A stretch of 64,000 nucleotides of DNA from Sphingomonas sp. 3P27F8. Lineage in GTDB: Bacteria; Pseudomonadota; Alphaproteobacteria; Sphingomonadales; Sphingomonadaceae. Of the stretch, positions 52,823-61,377 are shown piece by piece; positions within the stretch are counted from its first letter, which is position 1; each line of letters begins with the position of its first letter. The translations under genes and the position numbers were made by a program. Under the pieces are notes generated by a model. It was not told the DNA's origin. It saw only the letters and a list, made by a program, of their open reading frames with translations, and did not search any database. The DNA is taken from NCBI RefSeq assembly GCF_005502745.1, contig NZ_SCNL01000003.1, positions 1 to 64,000 of the forward strand. The letters are read 5' to 3'.

Positions 52823-52969
52823 TTAAGCGATCGAACGATCGATCGCGGTCGCCTGAACTGCATTCCCCTGATTGGCCGGGCCGACCGCGGCGATCAGCAT
52901 CGTCGCGCTGGCGAGGATGGTGAGGGCGAGGGCGGCAGCGTTGCGGCCGATGATGTCCAGCTTGGTCAT
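52823..52969 (-). CDS. Small membrane peptide leading the psp operon (48 aa)
   Basis: The ORF starts at an ATG (complement 52,967-52,969) preceded by a strong G-G-A-G-G-A-A-G-A site. It encodes T-K-L-D-I-I-G-R-N and a hydrophobic helix (about 9-30), ending in a short polar tail with T-A-I-D-R-S. It lies between the sigma-54 promoter and pspA (86 bases before it). It is too short for common gene calling, yet the site and position favour expression. No homologue family is recognised. Confidence 0.6.
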   Translation of the reverse strand: MTKLDIIGRNAAALALTILASATMLIAAVGPANQGNAVQATAIDRSIA

Positions 52970-53024
52970 GTCTTCCTCCGAGATTTTGATCTGTTGCTCC
53001 GTCGTTTGACGGTTGCCAATAGCT

Positions 53025-53042
53025 TTGCAGGAGGCGTGCCAA
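53025..53042 (-). promoter_or_regulatory. Sigma-54 promoter of the psp operon
   Basis: On the minus strand the sequence reads TTGGCAC, five bases, CTGCAA. The -24 GG and -12 GC are separated by exactly ten bases, as required for sigma-54, and only the first T of the TTGC element differs. It faces the 48-residue gene and pspA. PspF, the cognate activator, is encoded divergently. The remaining 100 bases up to pspF presumably contain PspF-binding sites and the pspF promoter. Confidence 0.9.
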
Positions 53043-53141
53043 TTCTGTTTTTGGCTGATTTCCGTCACTTTTGCCCAGCGCTGCCGAAAAGTTGCGATCA
53101 CCCACTTGCCAAGCGTTGGGAAAATTCGCCAGTTATTGGTG

Positions 53142-54179
53142 ATGGAGCGCAGCACGCAGGTTATCGGGCAGTCCGGCGTATTTCTCGACGTGCTGGAGCG
53201 TGCGAGCCGCGCGGCGGCGCTTGATCGCCCGGTGCTGGTGATCGGGGAACGCGGCACGGGCAAGGAATTGGTCGCTGAAAGGCTCCACCGGCTCAGCCCG
53301 CGCTGGGATCAGCCGCTGGTCGTCATGAACTGCGCGGCGCTGCCCGAAACGCTGATCGAGGCAGAGTTGTTCGGGCACGAGGCCGGCGCTTTCACCGGCG
53401 CGACCAAGGCGCGAGTCGGCCGATTCGAGGAGGCGGATCGCGGCACCTTGTTTCTCGACGAACTCGGCACCTTGTCTATGGGCGCGCAGGAACGGCTGCT
53501 GCGCGCGGTAGAATATGGCGAGGTGACGCGGATCGGCTCTTCGCGCCCGGTTCGGGTGGATGTCCGCATCGTCGCGGCCACCAACGAGCATTTGCCGGAC
53601 AAGGTGGATCGCCACGAATTTCGCGCCGACCTGCTTGACCGGCTTTCGTTCGAGGTCGTGACCCTGCCCCCGCTTCGAGCGCGGCGCGGTGATATCCCCG
53701 TGCTGGCGGAATTCTTCGGGCGCCGGATGGCGGCGGAACTTGGCTGGGAAAGCTGGTCCGGCTTTGGCCCTGCGGCACTGGATGCGATGCTGGAATATCG
53801 CTGGCCGGGCAATGTGCGCGAGTTGCGCAACGTGGTGGAGCGCGCCGTTTATCGCTGGAATCTGACCGATCCGATCGACGTGATCGAATTCGATCCCTTC
53901 GCCTCGCCGTACCGTCCCGGCAGCAGCGGATCGCCATCGCCGGTCAACCCGGCTGCCGCGCAGTCTGCCGGTTCGAGCGATGGCGACGAGGTCGCCGCGT
54001 GCGACATGGGGCCATCGGATTTCAAGAGCCGGGTGGCGCGGTTCGAGAAGGAACTGCTGACGCGCGCGCTGGCGGAGAATCGCTTCAACCAGCGCTCCAC
54101 CGCCGATGCGCTCGGCCTCAGCTATGACCAGCTTCGCCATGCACTCCGTCGGCACGATCTGGTCGGAGCGGTTGCGTAA
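53142..54179 (+). CDS. pspF: PspF, sigma-54-dependent transcription activator
   Basis: A 345-residue bacterial enhancer-binding protein without an N-terminal receiver. The AAA+ domain has Walker A G-E-R-G-T-G-K-E, the sigma-54 contact loop G-A-F-T-G-A at 82-87 and G-T-L-F-L-D-E. A linker rich in Ser/Pro (about 255-285) leads to a Fis-type HTH at the C-terminus (S-T-A-D-A-L-G-L-S-Y-D-Q-L-R). It activates the divergent psp promoter and is inhibited by PspA in the known system. The ATG at 53,142 was chosen because it gives the normal PspF start. Confidence 0.94.
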   Translation: MERSTQVIGQSGVFLDVLERASRAAALDRPVLVIGERGTGKELVAERLHRLSPRWDQPLVVMNCAALPETLIEAELFGHEAGAFTGATKARVGRFEEADRGTLFLDELGTLSMGAQERLLRAVEYGEVTRIGSSRPVRVDVRIVAATNEHLPDKVDRHEFRADLLDRLSFEVVTLPPLRARRGDIPVLAEFFGRRMAAELGWESWSGFGPAALDAMLEYRWPGNVRELRNVVERAVYRWNLTDPIDVIEFDPFASPYRPGSSGSPSPVNPAAAQSAGSSDGDEVAACDMGPSDFKSRVARFEKELLTRALAENRFNQRSTADALGLSYDQLRHALRRHDLVGAVA

Positions 54180-54242
54180 CGACGTTTCGGGAGCCATTTG
54201 GGCCGCGTCGCGTTTGCCTGCGCGAGACCTAAGGAGGATCTA

Positions 54243-54854
54243 ATGGCTTTCGAACTCCCCCCGCTTCCCTATGCCTATGACGCGCTGGAGCCGGTCATCT
54301 CGAAGGAGACGATGACCTTTCACCATGACAAGCATCATGCTGCCTATACCGCCAAGCTGAACGAGGGCGTCGATGCCGATCCCAAACTGGCCGGCAAATC
54401 GATCGAACAGATCCTTGGCATGATCTCGCAACTCCCGCCGCTCGTGCGCAATAACGGCGGCGGTTATTGGAACCACGATTTCTTCTGGAAGATCATGGGG
54501 CCGGCTGGTTCGACCCAGCCGTCGGGCAAGCTCAAGGAAGCGATCGATGCCTATGGCGGGCTCGACAAGCTGAAGGAAGATTTCAACGGCAAGGGCGCCG
54601 GGCAGTTCGGCTCCGGCTGGGCCTGGGTGATCGCTGATTCGTCGGGCAAGCTGAAGGTCACGTCGACGCCCAATCAGGATAATCCGCTGATGGACGATGC
54701 GAAGGAACCGGGCACCCCGATCCTTGGCAACGACGTGTGGGAGCACGCCTATTACCTCACCTACAAGAACGATCGCCCCGGCTATCTGAAGTCCTGGTGG
54801 GACGTCGTGAACTGGGACGAGGCCGGCCGCCGTTATGACGCCGCGGTAGGCTGA
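54243..54854 (+). CDS. sodB: Superoxide dismutase (Fe/Mn type, probably Fe)
   Basis: A 203-residue cytosolic SOD. Metal ligands are seen in T-F-H-H-D-K-H-H (first His), N-H-D-F-F-W, and D-V-W-E-H-A-Y-Y-L. The A-G-Q-F-G-S-G-W-A-W motif and N-N-G-G-G-Y-W-N-H favour the iron form. A strong A-A-G-G-A-G-G site precedes the ATG at 54,243; an upstream in-frame start at 54,198 is unlikely. A terminator follows. Confidence 0.95.
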   Translation: MAFELPPLPYAYDALEPVISKETMTFHHDKHHAAYTAKLNEGVDADPKLAGKSIEQILGMISQLPPLVRNNGGGYWNHDFFWKIMGPAGSTQPSGKLKEAIDAYGGLDKLKEDFNGKGAGQFGSGWAWVIADSSGKLKVTSTPNQDNPLMDDAKEPGTPILGNDVWEHAYYLTYKNDRPGYLKSWWDVVNWDEAGRRYDAAVG

Positions 54855-54879
54855 GCGCGTTTCCGCAAAACCGGAAGGG

Positions 54880-54910
54880 AAGGGCGGTGCCGCTTTGGCG
54901 CCGCCCTTTT
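54880..54910 (+). terminator. Intrinsic terminator after sodB
   Basis: A long GC-rich inverted repeat (A-A-G-G-G-C-G-G arm at 54,880-54,891 with its partner at 54,896-54,908, one G-T mismatch) ends in a T run at 54,907-54,910. It lies between convergent sodB and yciB and may act on both strands. Confidence 0.85.
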
Positions 54911-54914
54911 CGTA

Positions 54915-55526
54915 TCACCCTTCCGGCGGGATCGTTTCGGGCGCGCTGCCAGCCTGCAGGCCGTGCTTCATCAGCATCGGCACATTGGCGAAAGCGAACA
55001 CCAGCGTCAGTGGAATCGCGCCCCACAGCTTGAACCCTACCCAGAAATCGGTGGTGCTGTTGCGCCACACGGCCTCGTTGAGCACAGCCATGAATACGAA
55101 GAAGATCGCCCAATTGCGGGTAAGCTTGCGCCACCCCTGCTGATCCAGGCCGGGATACGCGGTTTCCAGCAGGCTCTGGAGCAGGGGCCGCCCGGTCGCA
55201 AGGCCGAAGCCAAGCACGGCGGCGAAGATCGCATAGACGAACGTCGGCTTCATCTTGATGAAGCGCTCGTCGTGAAAATAGATTGTCAGCCCGCCGAACA
55301 CCAGCACCAGCGCCGCGGATATCAGCAGCATCGGCGAGACGCGCCCGGTTCTGAACCATGACATCGCCAGCGCCACGACCATCGCGATCATGAACGCGGC
55401 GGTCGCCGCGATGATACGGAAGATCGCTGCGCCGGGCGCCAGGAAATTTACCGCGAAAAACACGATCAGCGGCCCATAATCCAGCGCGAGGCGGAAGCCT
55501 GCGGATGCGTTGCGCTGCTCGCTCAC
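54915..55526 (-). CDS. yciB: Septation protein A family inner-membrane protein
   Basis: A 203-residue IspZ/YciB protein with about five hydrophobic helices. L-A-L-D-Y-G-P-L-I-V-F-F, F-I-K-M-K-P-T, and W-R-K-L-T-R-N-W-A-I-F-F and N-E-A-V-W-R-N are typical. The family supports cell-envelope synthesis and normal division. The start overlaps the ftsY stop by four bases, so ftsY-yciB are coupled. Confidence 0.93.
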   Translation of the reverse strand: MSEQRNASAGFRLALDYGPLIVFFAVNFLAPGAAIFRIIAATAAFMIAMVVALAMSWFRTGRVSPMLLISAALVLVFGGLTIYFHDERFIKMKPTFVYAIFAAVLGFGLATGRPLLQSLLETAYPGLDQQGWRKLTRNWAIFFVFMAVLNEAVWRNSTTDFWVGFKLWGAIPLTLVFAFANVPMLMKHGLQAGSAPETIPPEG

Positions 55527-56461
55527 TTGCGTGCTCCTTCGTCCACCCCGGCGATGATCCGGCTGACTTCGTTGGCATCGAAAGGTCTCAAATCGGTCAT
55601 CCCCTCGCCCATGCCGATGGCGTGAATCGGCAGGCCGTAGCGCTCCGCGGCAGCGACCAGCACGCCGCCCCGCGCCGTGCCGTCCAATTTGGTCATCACC
55701 AGCCCGGTGACGCCCGCCACTTCCTTGAACACCTCGATCTGCGACAGCGCGTTCTGCCCGGTGGTTGCATCCAGAACCAGTACCACGTCATGCGGCGACG
55801 CCGGGTTGATGCGGCCCAACACGCGGCGAATTTTCGCCAGCTCGTCCATCAACTCGCGCTTGTTCTGGAGCCGGCCGGCAGTGTCGACGATCAGGACGTC
55901 GATGCCGGTCGCGGTCGCCTGCTTCACCGCGTCCCATACTACGCCAGCCGCATCGCCGCCCTCCGGCCCGGTTACGATCGGTACGCCAACGCGCTCGGCC
56001 CAGGTCGCAAGTTGCCCGATTGCGGCGGCACGGAACGTATCGCCCGCCGCGAGCATCACGCCATAATCCTGTTCGAGGAACAGGTGCGCGAGTTTGGCGA
56101 TCGTGGTGGTCTTGCCCGAACCGTTGACGCCGATGACGAGGATCACCTGCGGGCGGGGAAAAGCATCCACCTCGATCGGCCTTGCGACCTGCGCCAGCAC
56201 CTTCTCCACTTCCTCGGCGACGACCAGGCGGATACCCAGATCTTCCATGTTGCGCTCGAAGCTGCCTTCGGCAAGCCGCGCGCGGATTTTGCCGGCGGTT
56301 TCAGGCCCGAGATCGGACGCGATCAGCGCCTCCTCGATCTCGTCCAGCGTCGTATCGTCAAGCGGGGCGGTGCCGAGCCCGGTGAGATTGCCGATCAGCC
56401 GATCGGACGTACGGCGAAAGCCGCCGAGCAGCTTTTCGTGCCAGGATGGAGTGGTGCTCAT
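55523..56461 (-). CDS. ftsY: SRP receptor FtsY
   Basis: A 312-residue SRP GTPase receptor that docks ribosome-Ffh complexes at the membrane. The N domain (1-90) is short, without the long acidic A domain of E. coli. The G domain has G-V-N-G-S-G-K-T-T-T (G1), D-T-A-G-R-L (G3) and T-K-L-D-G-T-A-R-G-G (G4). It overlaps mtaB upstream and yciB downstream by four bases each. Its partners ffs and ffh are also in this window. Confidence 0.96.
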   Translation of the reverse strand: MSTTPSWHEKLLGGFRRTSDRLIGNLTGLGTAPLDDTTLDEIEEALIASDLGPETAGKIRARLAEGSFERNMEDLGIRLVVAEEVEKVLAQVARPIEVDAFPRPQVILVIGVNGSGKTTTIAKLAHLFLEQDYGVMLAAGDTFRAAAIGQLATWAERVGVPIVTGPEGGDAAGVVWDAVKQATATGIDVLIVDTAGRLQNKRELMDELAKIRRVLGRINPASPHDVVLVLDATTGQNALSQIEVFKEVAGVTGLVMTKLDGTARGGVLVAAAERYGLPIHAIGMGEGMTDLRPFDANEVSRIIAGVDEGARK

Positions 56462-57645
56462 ATGGGTGTTCCGATGAGGTAATCGTCAGTCGCGCAGATG
56501 AAGCGCACCGACAGGAGTTCGCCGACCGCGGCAGTGGGCGTAGCTGTCAGCCGCGCGTCCGCGAAGCCGCCGGTGTGGCCGCGATCGCCGGGTTTTTCCA
56601 GCACAATGGCCTGCTCGGAGCCGATTTGCCCCGCAAGCCAGATGCGTTTCAGCCGCGCCGCCGCGTCACGCAACCGTGTGGCGCGTGCGCGGGCGATATC
56701 GGTCGGCACCTGCGGCATCCGCGCGGCGGGCGTGTTTTCGCGCGGCGAATAGGGGAATACATGCGCATGGACGATTGCGCATTCCTCGATCAGCGCCAGC
56801 GTATTGGCGAACATCGTCTCACTTTCCGTCGGGAAGCCGGCGATCAGGTCTGCTCCGATCGCGACGTCCCGCTTTGCCTTGATCCGTTCGATCATGCGCA
56901 CTGCATCGCCGCGAAGATGGCGCCGCTTCATGCGCTTCAGGATGAGGTCGTCACCCGCCTGCAATGACAGATGGAGATGCGGCATGAGCCGCGCTTCGCC
57001 AGTGATGAGTTCGAACAGGCGATCGTCGATCTCGATCGTGTCGAGCGACGAGAGCCGGAGCCGGGGCAGAGCTGGAACGCCGACAAGAATGCGCTCCACC
57101 AGCCCGCCAAGCGTCACATCCCCGTCGGCATAACTGGTGAGATCGACCCCGGTCAGCACCACTTCGCGCGCGCCGGCCTCCACCAGTGCCGCGATACGCG
57201 CCACGATCTCACCGGCCCGGTCGCTTCTGCTCGGCCCGCGGCCCGCGGGGATGGCGCAGAAGGTGCACGCGTGGTCACAGCCGTTCTGCACGCCGACGAA
57301 AGCGCGGGCATGGCGACGCGGCGGGGCGCGATTGGGGAATCCGCTCCAGGTGGCGGGAAGCAACTTCGCCGTATTGCTCACCACCCGCGTTACGCCTGGA
57401 AGCGCGGCGAAGCTCTCGGGATCCATCTGTGCCGCGCAGCCGGTAGCGACGATCTCCGCCGTCGGACGAGCGCGGTGCGCGCGGCGAATCGCGGCACGGC
57501 TCTGTTTGACCGCTTCGTTGGTGACGCCGCAGGTATTGACCACGACGGCGTCGCGCGGGCCGATCAGGCCGCGGATCGTTTCGCTTTCGGAAAGATTCAG
57601 GCGACATCCCAGGGTCACGACGTCGGGTCGGGGCAGGGCGGTCAT
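56458..57645 (-). CDS. mtaB: tRNA t6A37 methylthiotransferase MtaB
   Basis: A 395-residue radical-SAM methylthiotransferase converting t6A37 to ms2t6A37. N-terminal cluster cysteines lie in T-L-G-C-R-L-N, V-N-T-C-G-V and A-T-G-C-A-A-Q, and the radical-SAM C-x3-C-x2-C is G-C-D-H-A-C-T-F-C. The L-G-C-R-L-N-L-S-E-S start and short length favour MtaB over MiaB or RimO. A TRAM-like end follows about residue 340. It is coupled to ftsY. Confidence 0.9.
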   Translation of the reverse strand: MTALPRPDVVTLGCRLNLSESETIRGLIGPRDAVVVNTCGVTNEAVKQSRAAIRRAHRARPTAEIVATGCAAQMDPESFAALPGVTRVVSNTAKLLPATWSGFPNRAPPRRHARAFVGVQNGCDHACTFCAIPAGRGPSRSDRAGEIVARIAALVEAGAREVVLTGVDLTSYADGDVTLGGLVERILVGVPALPRLRLSSLDTIEIDDRLFELITGEARLMPHLHLSLQAGDDLILKRMKRRHLRGDAVRMIERIKAKRDVAIGADLIAGFPTESETMFANTLALIEECAIVHAHVFPYSPRENTPAARMPQVPTDIARARATRLRDAAARLKRIWLAGQIGSEQAIVLEKPGDRGHTGGFADARLTATPTAAVGELLSVRFICATDDYLIGTPI

Positions 57646-57682
57646 GCGGGGCGATCTAGGGAGGAGCGGCGCGGAAGTCCAC

Positions 57683-57701
57683 GAAAACGCCGCGCGCGGC
57701 G
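57683..57701 (-). terminator. Candidate terminator after the EAL-domain gene
   Basis: On the minus strand a GC-only stem with a small loop (palindrome 57,689-57,700) is followed by G-T-T-T-T, 15 to 30 bases after the stop of the EAL gene. The loop is tight, so strength is uncertain. Confidence 0.45.
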
Positions 57702-57715
57702 GTTGTCTGCGCGCC

Positions 57716-59098
57716 TCAGCTTGCCAGTCGGTCGGGAACTACGGCCATGGGTATCAGTCGCTGCTCGGCCAGCATCCGGCGGGTCTGCATCAGATTCATC
57801 GGCTGGCCGAACACATAGCCCTGGCCGATCGTACAGCCCATGGCGCGCAGACGATCAGCGATTCGTGCGCTTTCCACTCCCTCGGCGACAACAGGCAGAT
57901 GCAGGCTTTCGCCCAGTCGCAGGATGGCGTCGGCGATCGAGGCGCGGGCGGGATCGTCCACCATCCGGGTCACGATCGAGTGATCGATCTTGATTCGATC
58001 GAAAGGCAGTGCCCGCAGATGCGTGAGGCTGGAAACGCCGGTGCCGAAATCGTCGAGCGCGACGCGTACGCCCTGCGCCTTGAGGCTCTCGACGATCGAC
58101 GGCGCGACCCCGTGCGGGTCCATCAACGCGCCTTCGGTAAGCTCGATCTCCAGCCGCGCGGGAGGATAGCCCAGTTCGGTCAGCAACCGGATCACTTTCT
58201 GGGCGAGCCACGGATCGCGCATCTGCGGCACCGCGAAATTGACGGACATTATCAGTCGCTCATCCCAGTCCCGCGCCGCGAACAGGGCCTGCCGCATAAC
58301 GGAAAGGGTGAGATCCGCGATCGCGCTCGTCTCGCTGGCGATGTCGATGAAATGCGCTGGCGCGATAACGCCATGGACGGGATGCTCCCATCTGGCGAGC
58401 ACCTCGAACCCGAGAAGATCGCCGCTCTGAAGATCCATCACCGGTTCGAAATACGGGATGATCGCGCCGCTTTCGATCGCATCCGGCAGGCTGTGCGCTA
58501 CCGTATCGCGCGCGCGCCGCCGGGTGGCCATGCCCTCGTCGAACCACAGGCTGCGGACGCCCTCCGATCTGGCGGCCAGCGCGGCTGTCTCCGCCGCTTC
58601 AATCAATCTTTCCATCGAGGTGGCGTCGCGATCCGATCTGGCAAGGCCGATGGTCGCGCCTCGCGCCCCGAACTCACCTCGCTGCGACAGCAATGATCCG
58701 AGATGGCTCGCCACCTGATCTGGCCCGTCGGCCGCATAGGGATCGATGGTGATGGCGCACGCGAGCTGGGTCGGGTGGACGACGCCGATCAGTGCGTCGG
58801 TGGGAAGGATGGCGGCAATGACGGGCGCGAGATCGCCAATGGCACCGACAGGCGCATCCGGCCCGATCTCGATAAGTATCACAGCGATCGGGCGCGTGCC
58901 CGCGCGAGCCAACACCCTACCGCCGGCTTCGAGCAATCCCTGACGATTGCATAGTCCCGTTGCCGGGTCTCGCGGGATTGCGCGATTGATGCGTGAGCGC
59001 GGTGCGGACAGGCGCCGGCCGGGCAGGCGCGACAGTATAAGGAAGGCTACAACCAGCGCGGCCACGCTCAACAGAGAAATTATGGCGAGCGTTTCCAT
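57716..59098 (-). CDS. Membrane EAL-domain phosphodiesterase with a degenerate GGDEF-like domain
   Basis: A 460-residue c-di-GMP-related protein. One N-terminal helix (about 5-25), a GGDEF-like fold (about 40-190) with no G-G-D-E-F motif, and an EAL domain (about 205-445). The signature is E-V-L-A-R rather than E-A-L, but the catalytic set is otherwise present: S-V-N-F, E-L-T-E-G, D-D-F-G-T-G, K-I-D and E-G-V-E-S. It is therefore probably an active phosphodiesterase whose GGDEF part is regulatory. Alternatively it may only bind c-di-GMP. Confidence 0.85.
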   Translation of the reverse strand: METLAIISLLSVAALVVAFLILSRLPGRRLSAPRSRINRAIPRDPATGLCNRQGLLEAGGRVLARAGTRPIAVILIEIGPDAPVGAIGDLAPVIAAILPTDALIGVVHPTQLACAITIDPYAADGPDQVASHLGSLLSQRGEFGARGATIGLARSDRDATSMERLIEAAETAALAARSEGVRSLWFDEGMATRRRARDTVAHSLPDAIESGAIIPYFEPVMDLQSGDLLGFEVLARWEHPVHGVIAPAHFIDIASETSAIADLTLSVMRQALFAARDWDERLIMSVNFAVPQMRDPWLAQKVIRLLTELGYPPARLEIELTEGALMDPHGVAPSIVESLKAQGVRVALDDFGTGVSSLTHLRALPFDRIKIDHSIVTRMVDDPARASIADAILRLGESLHLPVVAEGVESARIADRLRAMGCTIGQGYVFGQPMNLMQTRRMLAEQRLIPMAVVPDRLAS

Positions 59099-59235
59099 TG
59101 GCGACCTTGTCCTCCCGAGCCGGTATGGAATCGATCTCGCACAACGGGGTATAGAAGCCGTTAAGCGTGAACGGCTTGCCTCTATCTGTGCTTTGCGTTA
59201 GAGGCCGCGCCGCGTTCCGACGTTGAACGATAAGG

Positions 59236-59291
59236 AAAAGCGCCCATGTGGTGCACGCTGGCCGGCGAGGTTTCGCCCGCCGGCGCTTTTT
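59236..59291 (+). terminator. Terminator/attenuator-like structure in the ffh leader
   Basis: A 7-bp GC hairpin (59,261-59,267 with 59,278-59,284) is followed by a run of five T. A second segment (59,236-59,244) is complementary to 59,282-59,290 and thus competes for part of the same arm. It lies 29 bases before the ffh ATG. It may terminate upstream transcripts or attenuate ffh. Confidence 0.55.
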
Positions 59292-59319
59292 CGTTTGGGC
59301 CGGATGAGAAGGGTTTTGG

Positions 59320-60801
59320 ATGTTCGACAGCCTCAGTGATCGTCTTGGTGGTGTGTTCGATCGGCTGCGCGGCCGTGGCGCGCTGACCGAGGCCGACGTG
59401 CGCCAGGCGATGCGGGAGGTGCGCATCGCGCTGCTCGAGGCGGATGTGGCGCTGCCGGTCGCGCGCAAGTTCGTCGAGGATGCGACGGAAAAGGCGGTCG
59501 GGCAGAATGTGCTGCGCTCGATCACGCCGGGGCAGCAGGTCGTCAAGATCGTCAACGACGCGCTGGTCGAGATGCTCGGCGGCGCCAACCCGCAGGATGC
59601 CGCGCTCGATCTCAATGCGGCGCCGCCGGCTGTCATCATGATGGTGGGTCTGCAGGGCTCCGGCAAGACGACCACCACCGCTAAGATCGCCAGGTTGCTT
59701 GCGGGGAAGGAGCGCAAGAAGGTGCTGATGGCGTCGCTGGACGTCAATCGCCCGGCCGCGCAGGAGCAGCTGGCCACGCTCGGCAAGCAGATCGAGGTGC
59801 AGACGCTGCCAATCGTCGCCGGGCAGCAGCCGGTCGATATAGCGCGGCGGTCGTTGCAGGCGGCGAAGCTCCAGGGTTTCGACGTGCTGATGCTCGACAC
59901 CGCCGGGCGCCTTCATGTCGATCAGGCGCTGATGGACGAGATGCAGGCCGTCGCGGAAATCGCGCGGCCGCAGGAAATCCTGCTCGTCGTCGATTCGCTG
60001 ACCGGGCAGGATGCGGTCAACGTCGCGCAGAACTTCTCCCAGCAGGTGCCGCTGACGGGCGTGGTGCTGACCCGCATGGACGGCGATGCGCGTGGCGGCG
60101 CAGCACTGTCGATGCGGGCCGTTACCGGCAAGCCGATCAAGTTTGCAGGCACCGGCGAAAAGCTGGATGCGATCGAGCCTTTTCATCCCGAGCGTGTGGC
60201 CGGCCGCATCCTTGGCATGGGCGACGTGGTTTCGCTGGTTGAACGCGCGGCGGAGGCGATCCAGCAGGAAGACGCCGAGCGCATGGCGGCGCGGCTTTCC
60301 AAGGGCCAGTTCGACATGGACGATCTGCGTGGTCAGCTCGCCCAGATGCGCCGGATGGGCGGTCTTGGCGCGCTGGCGGGCATGATTCCGGGCATGAAGA
60401 AAGCGCAGCAGGCGATGGCCTCTGGCGCGGTCGACGAGAAGATCCTGCTGCGCATGGACGCGATGATAACCTCGATGACGCCAAAAGAGCGCGGCAAGCC
60501 CGAGCTTATCAACGCCAAGCGCAAGATCCGCATCGCCAAGGGCAGCGGGACGACCGTGCAGGACGTGAACAAGCTGCTCAAGATGCATCAGGAAATGTCC
60601 ACCGCGATGAAGCGGATCAAGAAGATGGGCGGCCTCAAGGGCATGATGGCGATGCTCGGCAAGGGTGGCATGGGCGGCCTGGGCAACGCGCTCGGCGGCG
60701 CGGAACTGGGGGACATGCTGGGCAAGGCCGGTGCCGGCCTGCCGGGACTTCCCGGCGGTGCCGGAGGCCTTCCGCCAGGTTTCGGAAAATTCAAGAAGTA
60801 A
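59320..60801 (+). CDS. ffh: Signal recognition particle GTPase Ffh
   Basis: A 493-residue Ffh. The N domain precedes the G domain with [10 protein letters not shown] (G1), D-T-A-G-R-L (G3) and [10 protein letters not shown] (G4). The M domain (about 320-440) is methionine-rich and binds signal peptides and SRP RNA helix 8, with [13 protein letters not shown]. The C-terminal tail (about 440-493) is Gly/Leu-rich. An A-A-G-G-G site precedes the ATG. rpsP follows after 34 bases. Confidence 0.97.
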   Translation: MFDSLSDRLGGVFDRLRGRGALTEADVRQAMREVRIALLEADVALPVARKFVEDATEKAVGQNVLRSITPGQQVVKIVNDALVEMLGGANPQDAALDLNAAPPAVIMMVGLQGSGKTTTTAKIARLLAGKERKKVLMASLDVNRPAAQEQLATLGKQIEVQTLPIVAGQQPVDIARRSLQAAKLQGFDVLMLDTAGRLHVDQALMDEMQAVAEIARPQEILLVVDSLTGQDAVNVAQNFSQQVPLTGVVLTRMDGDARGGAALSMRAVTGKPIKFAGTGEKLDAIEPFHPERVAGRILGMGDVVSLVERAAEAIQQEDAERMAARLSKGQFDMDDLRGQLAQMRRMGGLGALAGMIPGMKKAQQAMASGAVDEKILLRMDAMITSMTPKERGKPELINAKRKIRIAKGSGTTVQDVNKLLKMHQEMSTAMKRIKKMGGLKGMMAMLGKGGMGGLGNALGGAELGDMLGKAGAGLPGLPGGAGGLPPGFGKFKK

Positions 60802-60835
60802 GCATAACCAAGATAGTTGGAAGGAAGAAGTACCA

Positions 60836-61327
60836 ATGGCTCTCAGCATTCGCCTGTCGCGTGGCGGCTCCAAGAAGCGTCCGTATTACCGCATCGTTGT
60901 TGCCGATGCGCGCAGCCCGCGTGACGGCAAGTTCATCGAGAAGATCGGTAATTATAACCCGCTGCTCGGGAAGGAAGACGAGAAGCGCGTCGTGCTCGAC
61001 GCCGAGCGCGCGAAGCATTGGCTGGGCGTCGGCGCGCAGCCGACCGACCGGGTGGCGCGGTTCCTCGATGCGGCTGGCGTGCGTGAGCGCGCGGCGCGCA
61101 ACAACCCGAACAAGGCCGAGCCGGGCGAGAAGGCCAAGGAGCGCGCCGAGGAGCGTGCCGAGAAGCTGAAGGCGGCGGAAGAAGCGGCGGCCGAGGCGGC
61201 CGCGGCACCCGCTCAGGAAGAGACGGCGGCTGAGGCCGAGGGCGTGGTCGCGGCAGAGGTCGAGGCTGCCACCGAGGAGCCGACCGCAGAGGCCGCGCAG
61301 GTCGCCGACGCGACGTCCGAGCAGTAA
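60836..61327 (+). CDS. rpsP: 30S ribosomal protein S16 with long tail
   Basis: The first 80 residues are S16: [29 protein letters not shown] and [13 protein letters not shown]. The remaining 80 residues are an Ala/Glu/Lys-rich, acidic helical tail beyond the usual S16 core, as seen in many alphaproteobacteria. A-A-G-G-A-A-G precedes the ATG; the open frame extends upstream inside ffh. A strong hairpin separates it from rimM. Confidence 0.96.
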   Translation: MALSIRLSRGGSKKRPYYRIVVADARSPRDGKFIEKIGNYNPLLGKEDEKRVVLDAERAKHWLGVGAQPTDRVARFLDAAGVRERAARNNPNKAEPGEKAKERAEERAEKLKAAEEAAAEAAAAPAQEETAAEAEGVVAAEVEAATEEPTAEAAQVADATSEQ

Positions 61328-61335
61328 GCCCTGCA

Positions 61336-61365
61336 ACGGATCGCGGCGGTCTCGTCGCGATCCGT
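61336..61365 (+). other. Strong hairpin between rpsP and rimM
   Basis: A perfect 10-bp inverted repeat (61,336-61,345 with 61,356-61,365, loop of 10) lies right after the rpsP stop. No T run follows. Typical uses of such an element are differential expression or RNA processing between a highly expressed ribosomal gene and rimM. Confidence 0.6.
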
Positions 61366-61377
61366 CCGGCCAGCAAG

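Noticed and set aside
50221..54179. Phage-shock genes as a prophage remnant
   Set aside because: Psp is a chromosomal envelope-stress system; no phage structural or replication gene is near.
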